Shown here: one piece after another, positions 35,958 to 46,256 of the stretch
How positions within the stretch are numbered: position 1 is the first letter of the stretch
How the letters are laid out: every line of letters starts with the position of its first letter
Source: an uncultured Chitinophaga sp.
GTDB lineage: Bacteria > Bacteroidota > Bacteroidia > Cytophagales > Cyclobacteriaceae
Direction of reading: 5' to 3'
DNA: 64,000 bases
Assembly: GCA_902168205.1 (NCBI GenBank)
Contig: CABHOK010000011.1
Coordinates: 310,001-374,000 of the forward strand
Program-made: the position numbers and the translations under genes
Notes under the pieces: model-generated
Seen by the model: the letters and a program-made list of their open reading frames with translations, nothing else
Database searches by the model: none
What the model was told of the DNA's origin: nothing

Positions 35958-38900
35958 ATGCGTAAGACTTTTACGATTCGTTTTCTTGTCCTGTTCTTTT
36001 TTACAACGGTTGCGCTAAGCGCAGAAGCAGTAACATTATACACCTATACCAACGGGGGCAGTACTGGCCAATGGAATGTTGCGGCCACCTGGACAACCGA
36101 TCCGTCCGGAGTAACTCTCACAGGAAGTGCTGTACCGGGTAATAATGATGTGGTGCACATTTTGAATGGATTTACGGTAACACTCGCGGCCAACGTAACC
36201 ACTACCGGTCTCACCATCAATATTCACAACGGAGGCACTTTGAATCTGTCTACGTTTACGATGAGTACCATCAGCACCCTTACGGGCTCGGGGACACTTC
36301 GTATTAAAGCAGGTTATTTTCCAACCATCACGACCAATAGCTTTCTGTCCAACTACGCATCGGGGGCAACGGTAGAGTTTTATGACTTCAGTGGTACATT
36401 ACCGGTTTCTGTCAATTATCCGAACCTAACTTTTACCAACTCGACCGCGAGTAATTATACTATCGCATTTTCGAATGCATCCGCTTACAGCTTTACTATA
36501 TACGGCAGCCTCGTTACGCGCACAACGGGCACCGGTAATTTATCCGTATTGCTGGGTACACAAATCACCAACATTATTAACCTTACGGTGAATGGTAATG
36601 TTACGATTGGTGCCAACACAACGCTGGGGGTAGGCGCATTTAATGCCATTCATACGGTTACCCTGAACAGTAACATGACGAACAATGGAACGGTAGATTT
36701 CAGTAACTCGGCACAATATACCGCCTCTACAAACGGAGCGGCCACCATTACCTTTACCGGTGCAACGGATAATATACTGGCCTGTAATGGCGTTACCGAT
36801 TTTTATACCCTTACGGTTAACAAAGGATTAAGCTCTACCAATATACTTTCGGTTACTTCCACCAATACAGCGAACCTGAATTTATACTCCAGTGGTCAAT
36901 TGATCATGATATCCAACGGAACGCTGAAGCTGGGGAGTAACATCAACATACCGCGCGTATACGGATCGGGAACCTCCAACTATGATATAGGCTCATCAAC
37001 ACAAAGTCCCATGTTGTGGATTGATGGTGCTACGGTGAATACCAACGGTGCCGCGCTGGTGGTATATGGAAAGATACGCATCAGTGCCGGTAGCTTTACC
37101 AGCGTGGGTGGACAAGGAACAGTAATTCGCGAAGAAGGACAGTATATAATTGAGGGCGGTACATTTACCACCGAGAAATTCAGACCTTCCACAACGGCTA
37201 CAACACATCGCGGTTCATTCACCATGACGGGCGGTATATTTAATGCAAGTGGTACAACGGCTTCCGATTCGCGATATGCACGATTTTCATTACCGTTTCC
37301 GGAGCAGGTATTTATTATGTCGGGGGGGACAATCAATGTCAGCAACCCGGAAGCGTCAACGTCATCCGGAGATGCGGTATACGGAGGGATTCACATCGGG
37401 TGTAACACCTCCAACTACAATGTTACTGGCGGAACCGTGAATGCTATACTTTCCGGTTCCGCTTCGTTTTTTAATATAGCGACTGTCGCTCCCTTCTGGG
37501 ACTTCAACATTACGCGAACGGGCGGTACACCGACCACCGTACGACTGGCCGGTATCGGTAGCGTTGGCGGAACGGTTACAACAGCACAGCCTCTGGTTGT
37601 GCTGAATGATTTTACCATCAACGGTACAAACACTCCAGTGTTCAATGCAAATGGATTGAATGTTACAATAGGTGGTGACTTCGCAATCAACAGTGGAGGA
37701 ACATATACACCCAATGCGAACACGACTACCTTTAATGGTAGTGCCGACCAGATTTTTTCGAATGACGGTACCATCACATCCGGACTATATAATCTCACCG
37801 TAGATAAAGCGGCCGGTACATTAACATTGAGTGGTTCTGTCACAACCTATACGGTTACACAAATGCTTACGTTGCTGGGGGGTATCCTTAATGATGGCGG
37901 AAAGACTTTACAGGTTACCGGCAACATCTATAACGAAGCGAGTCACACAGGTACCGGCAACATTACACTTGCCGGAAGCACCACACAAACTGTATCAGGC
38001 GATGGCACGGGTATATTTGGTAATCTTATTCTGAACAATGCAAGTGTACCGGGAGTAACCGCTACATCTGATCTTGCCGTGAGTGGTATACTGACACTGG
38101 CCGGAACCACCAATAGCTTATTTGATATAGCACACTATCGGTTGTCATTAACTTCTACCTCGGCAACTGCGCTGACCACAACCGGGAATGGATTCAGCAA
38201 TACAAAAATGATTCGTACTTCCGGCTATCAGTCCGATCGTGGTGTGCAGAAAACGTATGGTAACTTGTCGGCCTTTACGTTTGCGTTTGGTGTCGGCAGT
38301 AATTATACTCCGGCTACTATACAGCTTACCACTGCGCCCAGTGTATATGGAACGATCACGGCACGTCCGGTTAACTCCAGGCATCAGTTTATAGTCGCGG
38401 CAAATACCAATAACCTCACGTGGTATTGGAAAGTAGTAAGTTCAGGATTTACCGGTATAGGTGCCACCGGTGTGTCACATAACTATCAATACGTGGAGTC
38501 GAGTGTATCTCCGGCCAACGATGACGCGAATTATGTGCCGGCACGTTACAATCCTACGAATTGGACAGTGCTTAACAATACTTCTTTTGTAAATGAAGGA
38601 ACCAATATCATCTCATTCTCCAACGTAAGCTATATCGATGGTGATTTTACGGCAGGTATACCGGCATCGTTCGGTACGGTAAAAATATTCTATAGCAAGC
38701 GAAGCGGTAACTGGGATGATGCCGGGGCAGGAACAACACCGTGGTCAAACGTAAGTCACACGGGTCCGGATGCAACTACGATACCCGGTGACGGTGACCA
38801 GGTATTTATTGGTGACGGAGTAACGTACAATCATACCATCACGATTACCTCCAACAATCGCTCTTCGGGTGGACTTGAGATCAACTCCGGAAGCACGCTG

Positions 38901-41900
38901 GATGTAGGTATATATACCGGCCACAATTTCGGTCGTTTGGAAAATGTACCGATCTCCGGCAGTGGCTTGTTACGAATATCATCAGCAACAGCCACAGCGG
39001 AATTTCCTGCCGGTGACTTTGGTAATTTTATACGTGCGAATGGTGGAACGGTTGAATACTATACCACCGGTACACAAGACTTTACCATTCCGACCGGTTC
39101 CAGTGTACCCACGAGTTTGCCACTCATCTCCTATAAAAACCTGGTGCTTAAACCGGCAAGTGGTCAATATATAGCAATGCCCAACCAAGACGAACGTATC
39201 TATGGAAACATAACGGTGCAAGGTGCATCCTCTACCGGTGTAGCACGTCTCAATGCGGCAGCATCACGCACGCTTACAGTTAACGGTAATGTTGTTGTAA
39301 CCAGTGGTAATCTTCAGTTCATGAACGGCACCGCCCAGACACTTGAAGTTGATGGTAACGTAACCATTAGTGCAGGCGCTATTGTTAACCTTGCCAGCAA
39401 CGGATCGGCTGCAGTCAATATACTTACTATTGAAGGTAATCTTGTAAACAACGGTACACTTGATCTGTCGAACACAGCTTCGTATGTGTGCAATGCTATA
39501 TTTACCGGTACAGCCAATACCTCGATTACCGGAACAGGATCGGTAACGGATTTTAATATACTCACGGTGTCCAAAGGTACATCACAAACACCGGTGCTCG
39601 ATGTAAATGCTTCAGCCTTCACACTATCCGGAGCAACGTTGCCATTGGTAGTGAACTACGGTACATTCCGGTTGTCCAGCGCACAGACGGTTACCATTGC
39701 TGCGAGTGCAGATTTTTCTATTCCGTCAACGGCCAGGCTATCCGCCAATGGGGGCACGCTGCAAACAACGGGAGGTGATGGTCATGATTTGCTGCTGGCA
39801 GGAACACTGGAGATACTGAGTGGTACGGTTAATATAGGAACGACAGCCAACGACAATGCTATTGAATATGCAGCAACAGGACAACCGACTATTGCTGCTT
39901 CAGGTGGTACACTGAATGTGAAGGCACAGATCAGAAGATCATTTGCCAGTTCGCAAGGTGCATTGATCTATAATCAGTCCGGGGCCAGTATCGTATCCGT
40001 TGGACGGGACAACGCAACGGTAACAACACGCGGTGTATTCGAGATCCTCAATACCGGAAGTTCGTTCACCATGTCAGGTGGCACGTTGCAGATTGTGCGT
40101 ACCTCCGGCAGTACATCGATAGCAGATCTATACCTGCAGCCTGCATCGTATTCCGTTACCGGTGGAACGGTCGAGATCGGTACTGGTGCAACGTCACAAA
40201 CGGTGGACATTAACTCGATCATTCCGGTTTACAACGTAACGGTTACCGGCACAACCAACGCTGCGCGCCTGGAGTATAACCCGCTTACACTCTACGGTTC
40301 ACTTACCATCAACAGCGGAAATATATTTAACGCCAATACACTCAATGTATCTATAGCCGGTAACTTTGTCAATGCGAATGCAACCAGTACTACCGGCACT
40401 ACGGTGGGAGGGTATCAGGCCGGATCTGTTTCGCAGACCACCACGCTGAATGGTTCATCATCGAATCAAACCATTACCGGTACAAGCGGAAACCTGACCA
40501 ACTTCGGAAACCTGGTGATCAACAATACATTTCCAGGAGGATCAGTTGCGTTGCAGGCGAATACGAATCTCCAGGTAAACGGTATACTCATGTTATCGAG
40601 TGGTATACTTGCCGGTGGTGCCAATACCATTACCGCTATAAGTACAGTATCAAACTCCTCAACGCATACCAGTACATCGGGCGGAAGTATAACTTTGGCG
40701 GGAACTTCCGCGCAGACTATTACCGGTAATGGCTCCGGTAAATTTGGCGATGTAATTCTGAATAATACAGCGGGTGCTGCGTTCGGTGCGAACCAGGAAA
40801 TTACCGGAACGCTAACGTTCACCAATGGTGCGCTTACCATTGGTACATATGGGCTTGTGCTGTCCAACACCAGTCTTACATCGATTGTCAACGCAACGAC
40901 TACAAAGTATATCATTACTTCCGGTCGGCTTTCGGATGGCGGTATTACCAAAGCATTTTCAGGTTCACTGGCCAGTGCCGGTTTTATATTCCCGATTGGC
41001 GTAAGTGGTAAATATACCCAGGCCGATTATACTATATCTACGGGTACAGCGGGTGGTACTATCACCATCAAGCCGGTTAACAGCAAGCATCCCGGTGCTA
41101 CGGGTTCCGGTACATCCTATATTAATTATTACTGGAGTGTAAGCCATACCATTGCCAACCTAACAGCGCTTACGCATAAATATACCTACGTGGCAGCGGA
41201 TCAGTCCGGGGCTCCGGGTAACTACCGTGATGCGCGCTTCAGCGGAGGTGCATGGACCATTGGTGTTACCGCAGGCAATCCGAATACAACAACGCGCGTT
41301 ATTACCTTTACCAATATAACGGATCTTACCGGTGACTATACTGCAGGGCAGGCTACTGCTTTTGTAAACCCGACAACCTATACAAGCATTGCTTCGGGTA
41401 ACTGGGAATCGGACGCAGCGGTTTGGGATATAGATCCGCCCGGAACAAATATAGGGCCACCAGCAGGTTCGTTTGTAATTATCAGCGAAGGACATACGGT
41501 AACGGTTACATCCAACGCAAAACGTATGGCAACCTTGGAAGTGCGTGGCAGACTTCATCTGGGAACCACTACCGGTCACGACTATGGGACAGTAACAACG
41601 AGTGGTGCCGGAGCGCGTACGATCCAAATACAGTCTTCGACTTTCCCGACTGGTAATTTTACAAGCTTCACGGCAGCCAATGGCGGTACCGTTGAATACG
41701 ATGGTGCTGTTACTTTGCCGACACAATCAACCTATAACAATATAGCGTTTACCAGTGCGGGTACAAAGACACTGTCCAATGTTGATCTTACCATCAATGG
41801 TAATTTAACAGTTGATGCAGGCACCGTTACCAATGCCGTGAGCAACCGCGATATAACACTGGCAAGTACTACCGGAGATTTTACAAACCGCGGCACATTC

Positions 41901-43655
41901 GTAACCGGTGCGGGTACTATAATAATAGGAAGAAACTTTACCAACACCGGAGCGAGCGCATCGTTTACTGCAGGTAGTGGTACCGGTGGATTGCGCATTG
42001 CCGGAAATTTTACAAACAGCACCAATGCAACATTCACGGCAAGCACAGATAGTATAGGAGTGCGGGGCAGCCTCACAAACAGCGCTACGTTTACCGCGAG
42101 TTCCGGTGCAATTCGTGTAACCGGAAATCTGAATAATACTGGAGGTACATTTACTGCGGGTTCTGGTACAGTGACTATATCAGGATCACTCATAAATAAT
42201 GCCGTGTATGCTGCAGGTTCAGGTGCTACAACGGTGCGTGGATCGTATACCAACAGCGGTATAGGTGCCGTGCATCAGGCGAATGCCAATGCATTAACAA
42301 TTAACGGAAGTTTTACCAATACACTGAGCGCGATCTTCAATGCGGGTAGCGGGTCCGTTGCAGTAGCCGGGAACTGGAATAACTCCGGAACATTTTCTCC
42401 GGCTACAAGCTCGGTAACTTTTACAGGCGCGTCTTCGCAGACATTAACGGGTAACACAACCTTTAATAACCTGACCCGCTCGAATGGCGGATCGCTTACG
42501 GTAAACAATGATATCGTAGTAGCGGGAAGTCTTACGCTTACCAGCGGAAATGTAGCTACAGGCAGTAACATGGTGCGCGTTACGAACACGGCCACACAAT
42601 CAGTATCCGGCAGCGCGTCTTCATTCATTGATGGTATACTGGCGATCAGTTATCCGAACACTGCCGGAGCAAGCCGTATATTCCCGATCGGAAAGGGAAG
42701 TATATATCGTCCTGTAACGATTCAGCAAACCGCAGCGTCCACCGCACCCGTTGTAAGCGTGGAAATGGTTAACTCTCCACCTTCGGGAAGTTATCCTTCT
42801 TCCATTGAAGGACTTTCGCCAGCACGATACTATGCGATCACACAGGTGTCGGGTACTATGAATTCGCCTACGGTGGAGTTGAGCTTCAATACAAATTCAC
42901 CAACAGACGAACCGATTGCCGTACCCGGTAATGCACGCGTTGTGCGGGCTACCGCTTCTTCCGGCCCGTGGACCGATGAAGGTGGCGCAGGAGTATATTC
43001 GCCTGCATCGCCTTCCGGGTATGCTACATCCGGAGTTACATCATTTGCAAGTCCGACTTATTTTGCACTGGGTTTCAAGAACCAGGTATTGCCGATAGCA
43101 CTGAAATCTTTTGATGCAAAATTGAAAGGCGATGTTGTATTGCTTAACTGGGTTACCTATACCGAGATCAATAATGCATACTTTACCATCGAGCGAAGTG
43201 CAGATGGTATTCACTATGATTCGATCGGTTTTGAGGAAGGGGCCGGCTATAGCGCGGTAGTGCTTTCGTATCAGCAAACCGATTATCGTCCGTTATACGG
43301 TGTATCCTATTACCGTCTGAAGCAAACTGACTTCGATGGAAGATATAGCCATTCGAACGTTGTGCGAATTGAGAATACAAACAGTAAAGGCTCATCCATG
43401 GTAGTATATCCGAATCCATCGCAGTTATCAGGCAAACTGATGGTGCGGGTAAATGCCGACCAGGTAACCGGTATATATATGGTGATTACTCACGTATCCG
43501 GCAGAACTATCTTTAGTGATTATGTAACACTCAACGAAGATCTCGAAATAGACCTGTATAACCTGGATTCAGGTTACGCGCTGGAACGTGGCGTTTACTT
43601 TGTGAGTATAACTTCCGGAGGTTTCAAGGAAACTCAGAAACTGATTATTCATTAA
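35958..43655 (+). CDS. Giant T9SS-secreted surface protein with three mega-repeats
   Basis: 2565 residues: a signal peptide (about 1-24), a long Thr/Asn/Gly/Ser-rich beta-helix-like body, and a type A T9SS sorting domain (VVYPNPSQ to the final KLIIH) preceded by a linker IERSADGIHYDSIGFEEG. The body has three copies of a module starting with a G8-like unit, marked by Trp39, Trp919 and Trp1816 (QWNVAATW; GNWDDAG; GNWESDAAVW), each followed by strings of TLxxNGNxxxxxG strands. The first two copies end alike (GTIT..PVNS.H, YYW/WYW, DGDFTAG/TGDYTAG); the third is more diverged. Near 1970-2150 short units such as GNFTNS/GSLTNS plus FTASSG repeat about every 22 residues. It is probably a cell-surface adhesin or a gliding/biofilm protein. 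Confidence 0.93.
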   Translation: MRKTFTIRFLVLFFFTTVALSAEAVTLYTYTNGGSTGQWNVAATWTTDPSGVTLTGSAVPGNNDVVHILNGFTVTLAANVTTTGLTINIHNGGTLNLSTFTMSTISTLTGSGTLRIKAGYFPTITTNSFLSNYASGATVEFYDFSGTLPVSVNYPNLTFTNSTASNYTIAFSNASAYSFTIYGSLVTRTTGTGNLSVLLGTQITNIINLTVNGNVTIGANTTLGVGAFNAIHTVTLNSNMTNNGTVDFSNSAQYTASTNGAATITFTGATDNILACNGVTDFYTLTVNKGLSSTNILSVTSTNTANLNLYSSGQLIMISNGTLKLGSNINIPRVYGSGTSNYDIGSSTQSPMLWIDGATVNTNGAALVVYGKIRISAGSFTSVGGQGTVIREEGQYIIEGGTFTTEKFRPSTTATTHRGSFTMTGGIFNASGTTASDSRYARFSLPFPEQVFIMSGGTINVSNPEASTSSGDAVYGGIHIGCNTSNYNVTGGTVNAILSGSASFFNIATVAPFWDFNITRTGGTPTTVRLAGIGSVGGTVTTAQPLVVLNDFTINGTNTPVFNANGLNVTIGGDFAINSGGTYTPNANTTTFNGSADQIFSNDGTITSGLYNLTVDKAAGTLTLSGSVTTYTVTQMLTLLGGILNDGGKTLQVTGNIYNEASHTGTGNITLAGSTTQTVSGDGTGIFGNLILNNASVPGVTATSDLAVSGILTLAGTTNSLFDIAHYRLSLTSTSATALTTTGNGFSNTKMIRTSGYQSDRGVQKTYGNLSAFTFAFGVGSNYTPATIQLTTAPSVYGTITARPVNSRHQFIVAANTNNLTWYWKVVSSGFTGIGATGVSHNYQYVESSVSPANDDANYVPARYNPTNWTVLNNTSFVNEGTNIISFSNVSYIDGDFTAGIPASFGTVKIFYSKRSGNWDDAGAGTTPWSNVSHTGPDATTIPGDGDQVFIGDGVTYNHTITITSNNRSSGGLEINSGSTLDVGIYTGHNFGRLENVPISGSGLLRISSATATAEFPAGDFGNFIRANGGTVEYYTTGTQDFTIPTGSSVPTSLPLISYKNLVLKPASGQYIAMPNQDERIYGNITVQGASSTGVARLNAAASRTLTVNGNVVVTSGNLQFMNGTAQTLEVDGNVTISAGAIVNLASNGSAAVNILTIEGNLVNNGTLDLSNTASYVCNAIFTGTANTSITGTGSVTDFNILTVSKGTSQTPVLDVNASAFTLSGATLPLVVNYGTFRLSSAQTVTIAASADFSIPSTARLSANGGTLQTTGGDGHDLLLAGTLEILSGTVNIGTTANDNAIEYAATGQPTIAASGGTLNVKAQIRRSFASSQGALIYNQSGASIVSVGRDNATVTTRGVFEILNTGSSFTMSGGTLQIVRTSGSTSIADLYLQPASYSVTGGTVEIGTGATSQTVDINSIIPVYNVTVTGTTNAARLEYNPLTLYGSLTINSGNIFNANTLNVSIAGNFVNANATSTTGTTVGGYQAGSVSQTTTLNGSSSNQTITGTSGNLTNFGNLVINNTFPGGSVALQANTNLQVNGILMLSSGILAGGANTITAISTVSNSSTHTSTSGGSITLAGTSAQTITGNGSGKFGDVILNNTAGAAFGANQEITGTLTFTNGALTIGTYGLVLSNTSLTSIVNATTTKYIITSGRLSDGGITKAFSGSLASAGFIFPIGVSGKYTQADYTISTGTAGGTITIKPVNSKHPGATGSGTSYINYYWSVSHTIANLTALTHKYTYVAADQSGAPGNYRDARFSGGAWTIGVTAGNPNTTTRVITFTNITDLTGDYTAGQATAFVNPTTYTSIASGNWESDAAVWDIDPPGTNIGPPAGSFVIISEGHTVTVTSNAKRMATLEVRGRLHLGTTTGHDYGTVTTSGAGARTIQIQSSTFPTGNFTSFTAANGGTVEYDGAVTLPTQSTYNNIAFTSAGTKTLSNVDLTINGNLTVDAGTVTNAVSNRDITLASTTGDFTNRGTFVTGAGTIIIGRNFTNTGASASFTAGSGTGGLRIAGNFTNSTNATFTASTDSIGVRGSLTNSATFTASSGAIRVTGNLNNTGGTFTAGSGTVTISGSLINNAVYAAGSGATTVRGSYTNSGIGAVHQANANALTINGSFTNTLSAIFNAGSGSVAVAGNWNNSGTFSPATSSVTFTGASSQTLTGNTTFNNLTRSNGGSLTVNNDIVVAGSLTLTSGNVATGSNMVRVTNTATQSVSGSASSFIDGILAISYPNTAGASRIFPIGKGSIYRPVTIQQTAASTAPVVSVEMVNSPPSGSYPSSIEGLSPARYYAITQVSGTMNSPTVELSFNTNSPTDEPIAVPGNARVVRATASSGPWTDEGGAGVYSPASPSGYATSGVTSFASPTYFALGFKNQVLPIALKSFDAKLKGDVVLLNWVTYTEINNAYFTIERSADGIHYDSIGFEEGAGYSAVVLSYQQTDYRPLYGVSYYRLKQTDFDGRYSHSNVVRIENTNSKGSSMVVYPNPSQLSGKLMVRVNADQVTGIYMVITHVSGRTIFSDYVTLNEDLEIDLYNLDSGYALERGVYFVSITSGGFKETQKLIIH

Positions 43656-43672
43656 CAGAATAAGTAAAACGA

Positions 43673-43709
43673 GGCAGACCGAAGTATAGTATATATTCTT
43701 CAGTCTGCT
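43673..43709. terminator. Hairpin between convergent genes
   Basis: GCAGAC (43674-43679) pairs with GTCTGC (43703-43708) and GAAG (43681-43684) with CTTC (43698-43701), with one mismatch between them. There is no clean T run, but the place, between two convergent stops, fits a terminator. Confidence 0.5.
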
Positions 43710-43730
43710 ATATATTAGTTAATAAAAGTG

Positions 43731-44126
43731 TTACCCTTTCCGGTCGCGCGCTGCTTTAACAACTTTCTTCCGCATATCCTGTTTCTTTGCCTGGTATTGC
43801 TCAAATTGTTCCGGGCTTAATATAGCTTTCAGTTCTTTGTCCTTCGCATCGTCAATCGACTTGACATCTTTGAATTTTGATCTCCGGCTTCCTCCTTGTG
43901 CGCGAACCGATTCGGTTTGTTGCGCATACTTCAGGTTGATCTCGTGAACCTTCGGCTCCTGTTCGGCTGAGATACTTAATTCAGTCTTCATCCATTGTGT
44001 CCATTTGGTGGCACGTTCTTCCGGTGTCAAAGGCGTGCGCTCTTCTTCCTGTGCCCATGCACCTATTGTGATAAACGACATGCATACCAGCAAAGCAATG
44101 GATCGGGTTATGTTTCTTAATGACAT
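43731..44126 (-). CDS. Spy/CpxP-like periplasmic protein (DUF4890 type)
   Basis: 131 residues: a signal peptide (ITIGAWAQ, about residue 25) then an all-helical, highly charged protein with LTPEERATKWTQWMKTEL and ILSPEQFEQYQAKKQDMRKK, the LTPEQ-type motif pair of Spy-like proteins and the Bacteroidetes DUF4890 family. Spy members act as ATP-independent periplasmic chaperones or stress sensors; whether this one does is unknown. It lies 40 bases downstream of a lipoprotein gene on the same strand. Confidence 0.8.
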   Translation of the reverse strand: MSLRNITRSIALLVCMSFITIGAWAQEEERTPLTPEERATKWTQWMKTELSISAEQEPKVHEINLKYAQQTESVRAQGGSRRSKFKDVKSIDDAKDKELKAILSPEQFEQYQAKKQDMRKKVVKAARDRKG

Positions 44127-44166
44127 ACGTTTCGTTGTTAATACTATAAATTGATTTGAAATATAC

Positions 44167-44913
44167 CTATGCCGCTTCTGCCGTACCGGTTGTCAGGTCC
44201 ACTATATATACCGTTCCGTTGATCGTAACCTTAGCCGTTCCGTCTCCTTCAAATACAATGGTAGCTGTATAGGTAAATGAACCTTTACCTGTTACTGAAC
44301 CTGTAATGGTTACTGAGGCACTTCCGCTCAATATCTTTTGACTGGTTTTGTCTACCGTAAGATCGTTGACTGAAAAATCAACCGTGCTGGTACTGGAGTT
44401 TTTGTTTCTGATCTTGGATTGGAATGATCCCGAACGATTATAGCCACCGTTAATGATATAGCTGGTTGCTTCGTCATCCAGGGCCGTAACCGTTAGCTCG
44501 CTGGTGCCGGAGTGTTGAGATGCGAGGCGTGGTGCATCGAATTGTCCGCTATAGGCAACGGTTGCTGCGAAACTTTGCGGCACATCATTTCCACACGTTA
44601 ATATATAGCTATAATTATAGTCGTATGCATACGTAATGAGTGCACCGGGTAAACTGGTGGCAGCGAACGTAAGTTGATTGGTATAGCCACATGCTGCCGT
44701 GCGACCGCCATCACTTGATTCCAGCGCTGCGTCAGTTCCATCTACAGAGGCATTTACCACCGTGGTGAGACCTGATGAATTTACCGCCAGCGAAGAGCCA
44801 ATCACATCCGCTGCTTCTTCCGATGTCATGGCTGATGAACTATCATCATCATCGTTACAGGCTACTGCTATAGACAAAAGACAAGCTGCCAGGAATAATT
44901 TTGTTGTTTTCAT
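44167..44913 (-). CDS. Lipoprotein, function unknown
   Basis: 248 residues with a lipoprotein signal ending SIAVAC, followed by an acidic-serine tether (NDDDDSSSA). In Bacteroidetes such an acidic stretch after the cysteine often acts as a surface-export signal, so the protein may be surface-exposed. The rest is strand-rich (Thr/Ser/Val) with no family I recognise. It precedes the Spy-like gene by 40 bases and may be cotranscribed with it. Confidence 0.75.
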   Translation of the reverse strand: MKTTKLFLAACLLSIAVACNDDDDSSSAMTSEEAADVIGSSLAVNSSGLTTVVNASVDGTDAALESSDGGRTAACGYTNQLTFAATSLPGALITYAYDYNYSYILTCGNDVPQSFAATVAYSGQFDAPRLASQHSGTSELTVTALDDEATSYIINGGYNRSGSFQSKIRNKNSSTSTVDFSVNDLTVDKTSQKILSGSASVTITGSVTGKGSFTYTATIVFEGDGTAKVTINGTVYIVDLTTGTAEAA

Positions 44914-45109
44914 AATGGTGTAATTAAGATAGTATGACCGTATAGGGTTAAAAATTTTTATGGCACTTGGATACCGGCCGACATCAAAGGTTTAACGGCA
45001 CTGGAAATTTTTTTACAGAAATTACTGTTTTGGCCGGATAACGCAGAATTTGGATAGAGCTGATCTGTAAAATAAATTCTAAAGATATCCTGATTCCTGT
45101 TGGCAGGAT

Positions 45110-45117
45110 TATTTTTG
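45110..45117 (+). promoter_or_regulatory. -7-like element before the NUDIX gene
   Basis: TATTTTTG matches TAnnTTTG, 26 bases before the ATG at 45143. No convincing -33 element is visible, so the call is tentative. Confidence 0.35.
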
Positions 45118-45142
45118 TCAGGATAGAAACGTATGTCGTGTT

Positions 45143-45610
45143 ATGGCTAAGACAACCGCTGGTATATTGCTTTACCGTTATTCGAATGGAATGCCGGAAT
45201 TTTTCCTGGTGCATCCGGGTGGACCGTTCTGGAGCAAAAAAGATATAGGTGCCTGGTCTGTACCGAAAGGGGAGTTGAATGAGAATGAAGATGTTCTTCT
45301 GGCAGCCAAACGTGAATTTGAAGAGGAGACCAGTATAAAAGTGGATGGCGAATTTATAGCACTGAAAGCTGCGAAGGGGAGCAACGGTAAGACTATCCGC
45401 ATCTTCGCATTGCAGCATGACGTTGATCCTTCGCTTGTAAAGTCTAATCTATTTTCGATGGAATGGCCTGCAAAGTCCGGTAAATTTCGGGAGTTCCCGG
45501 AAGTGGATCGGGGCAAGTGGTTTTCATTTGAGGAAGCTGTTGTCAAGATCAATAAACACCAGGTTCCGGTATTGCAGGAGTTAAAAGAGAAAATTGATTC
45601 GCAGATATAG
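45143..45610 (+). CDS. NUDIX hydrolase
   Basis: 155 residues. The NUDIX box reads GELNENEDVLLAAKREFEEE followed by TSI, matching Gx5Ex7REUxEExGU except that Gly is replaced (T-S); the metal-binding Glu residues are intact. The N-terminus TTAGILLYRY and AWSVPKGE are typical of the diadenosine-polyphosphate/MutT-like branch. It hydrolyses a nucleoside diphosphate linked to some moiety; the substrate is not readable from sequence. It converges with the flavin reductase gene, with only 8 bases between stops. Confidence 0.92.
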   Translation: MAKTTAGILLYRYSNGMPEFFLVHPGGPFWSKKDIGAWSVPKGELNENEDVLLAAKREFEEETSIKVDGEFIALKAAKGSNGKTIRIFALQHDVDPSLVKSNLFSMEWPAKSGKFREFPEVDRGKWFSFEEAVVKINKHQVPVLQELKEKIDSQI

Positions 45611-45618
45611 TATATTTT

Positions 45619-46200
45619 TTAGGTGGAGAGAATGTATGCTCCATCATAAATTTTCAGGCTTGAACTTCCTTCGGTAACTAACTGATTTCCCGAGATCATA
45701 AAAACACCATCGCCCCGGTAGTGAAGTGTTGTGGGATATTTGGGAGAACCCGGCACATGCGCTTTTACGACTTCCAGAATGAAGAAACTATATTTCCGAA
45801 GCAGGCTGGTGTCAGTTACTTTGCATTCAAAGTTTGCGTAACATTCTTTAATGAGCGGGGCCTTTACTTTATCAGCAGGTTCAGCGGTAAGCTTGAACTT
45901 TTGAAATTTATCTACTTCGCTGCCGGAGCAATTGCCGATACCCACCACTTCGTTTACAAGATCAGCTGTAGGAATGTTGATAACGCATTCCCTGCTTTTA
46001 CGAATCAGCTCGAAACTATAATTAGCGCTGGTGATGAAACATCCTATACGCGAAGGAGAAAATTCCATTACCGTGTGCCATCCCATGGTCATGATGTTGT
46101 TCTCATTTTTCCAACGCGAGCTTACCAGTACAATCGGACCGGGCTCCAAATACCTGCGAATCATCTCCACCGGAAAATTTTTCTTTCTATAAGTCTTCAT
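45619..46200 (-). CDS. Flavin reductase family protein (FMN-binding split barrel)
   Basis: 193 residues from the ATG at 46200; a TTG at 46206 is also in frame. The split-barrel FMN-binding domain shows GPIVLVSSRWKNENNIMTMGW near the start, SPSRIGCFIT, then FELIRKSRECVINIP, typical of the flavin reductase-like family (DIM6/NTAB). Such proteins bind FMN and transfer electrons from NAD(P)H to flavin or other acceptors. No partner oxygenase is nearby. It converges with the NUDIX gene. Confidence 0.88.
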   Translation of the reverse strand: MKTYRKKNFPVEMIRRYLEPGPIVLVSSRWKNENNIMTMGWHTVMEFSPSRIGCFITSANYSFELIRKSRECVINIPTADLVNEVVGIGNCSGSEVDKFQKFKLTAEPADKVKAPLIKECYANFECKVTDTSLLRKYSFFILEVVKAHVPGSPKYPTTLHYRGDGVFMISGNQLVTEGSSSLKIYDGAYILST

Positions 46201-46256
46201 GAACAATAGCGTTTCTCAGTGAATAGCTACCGTAAATTATCATACCTGCCAAGCTG

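Noticed and set aside
41160-42253. Several long minus-strand frames under the giant T9SS gene
   Set aside because: They arise from the repetitive Thr/Asn/Gly-rich codons of the plus-strand gene and have repetitive low-complexity translations.
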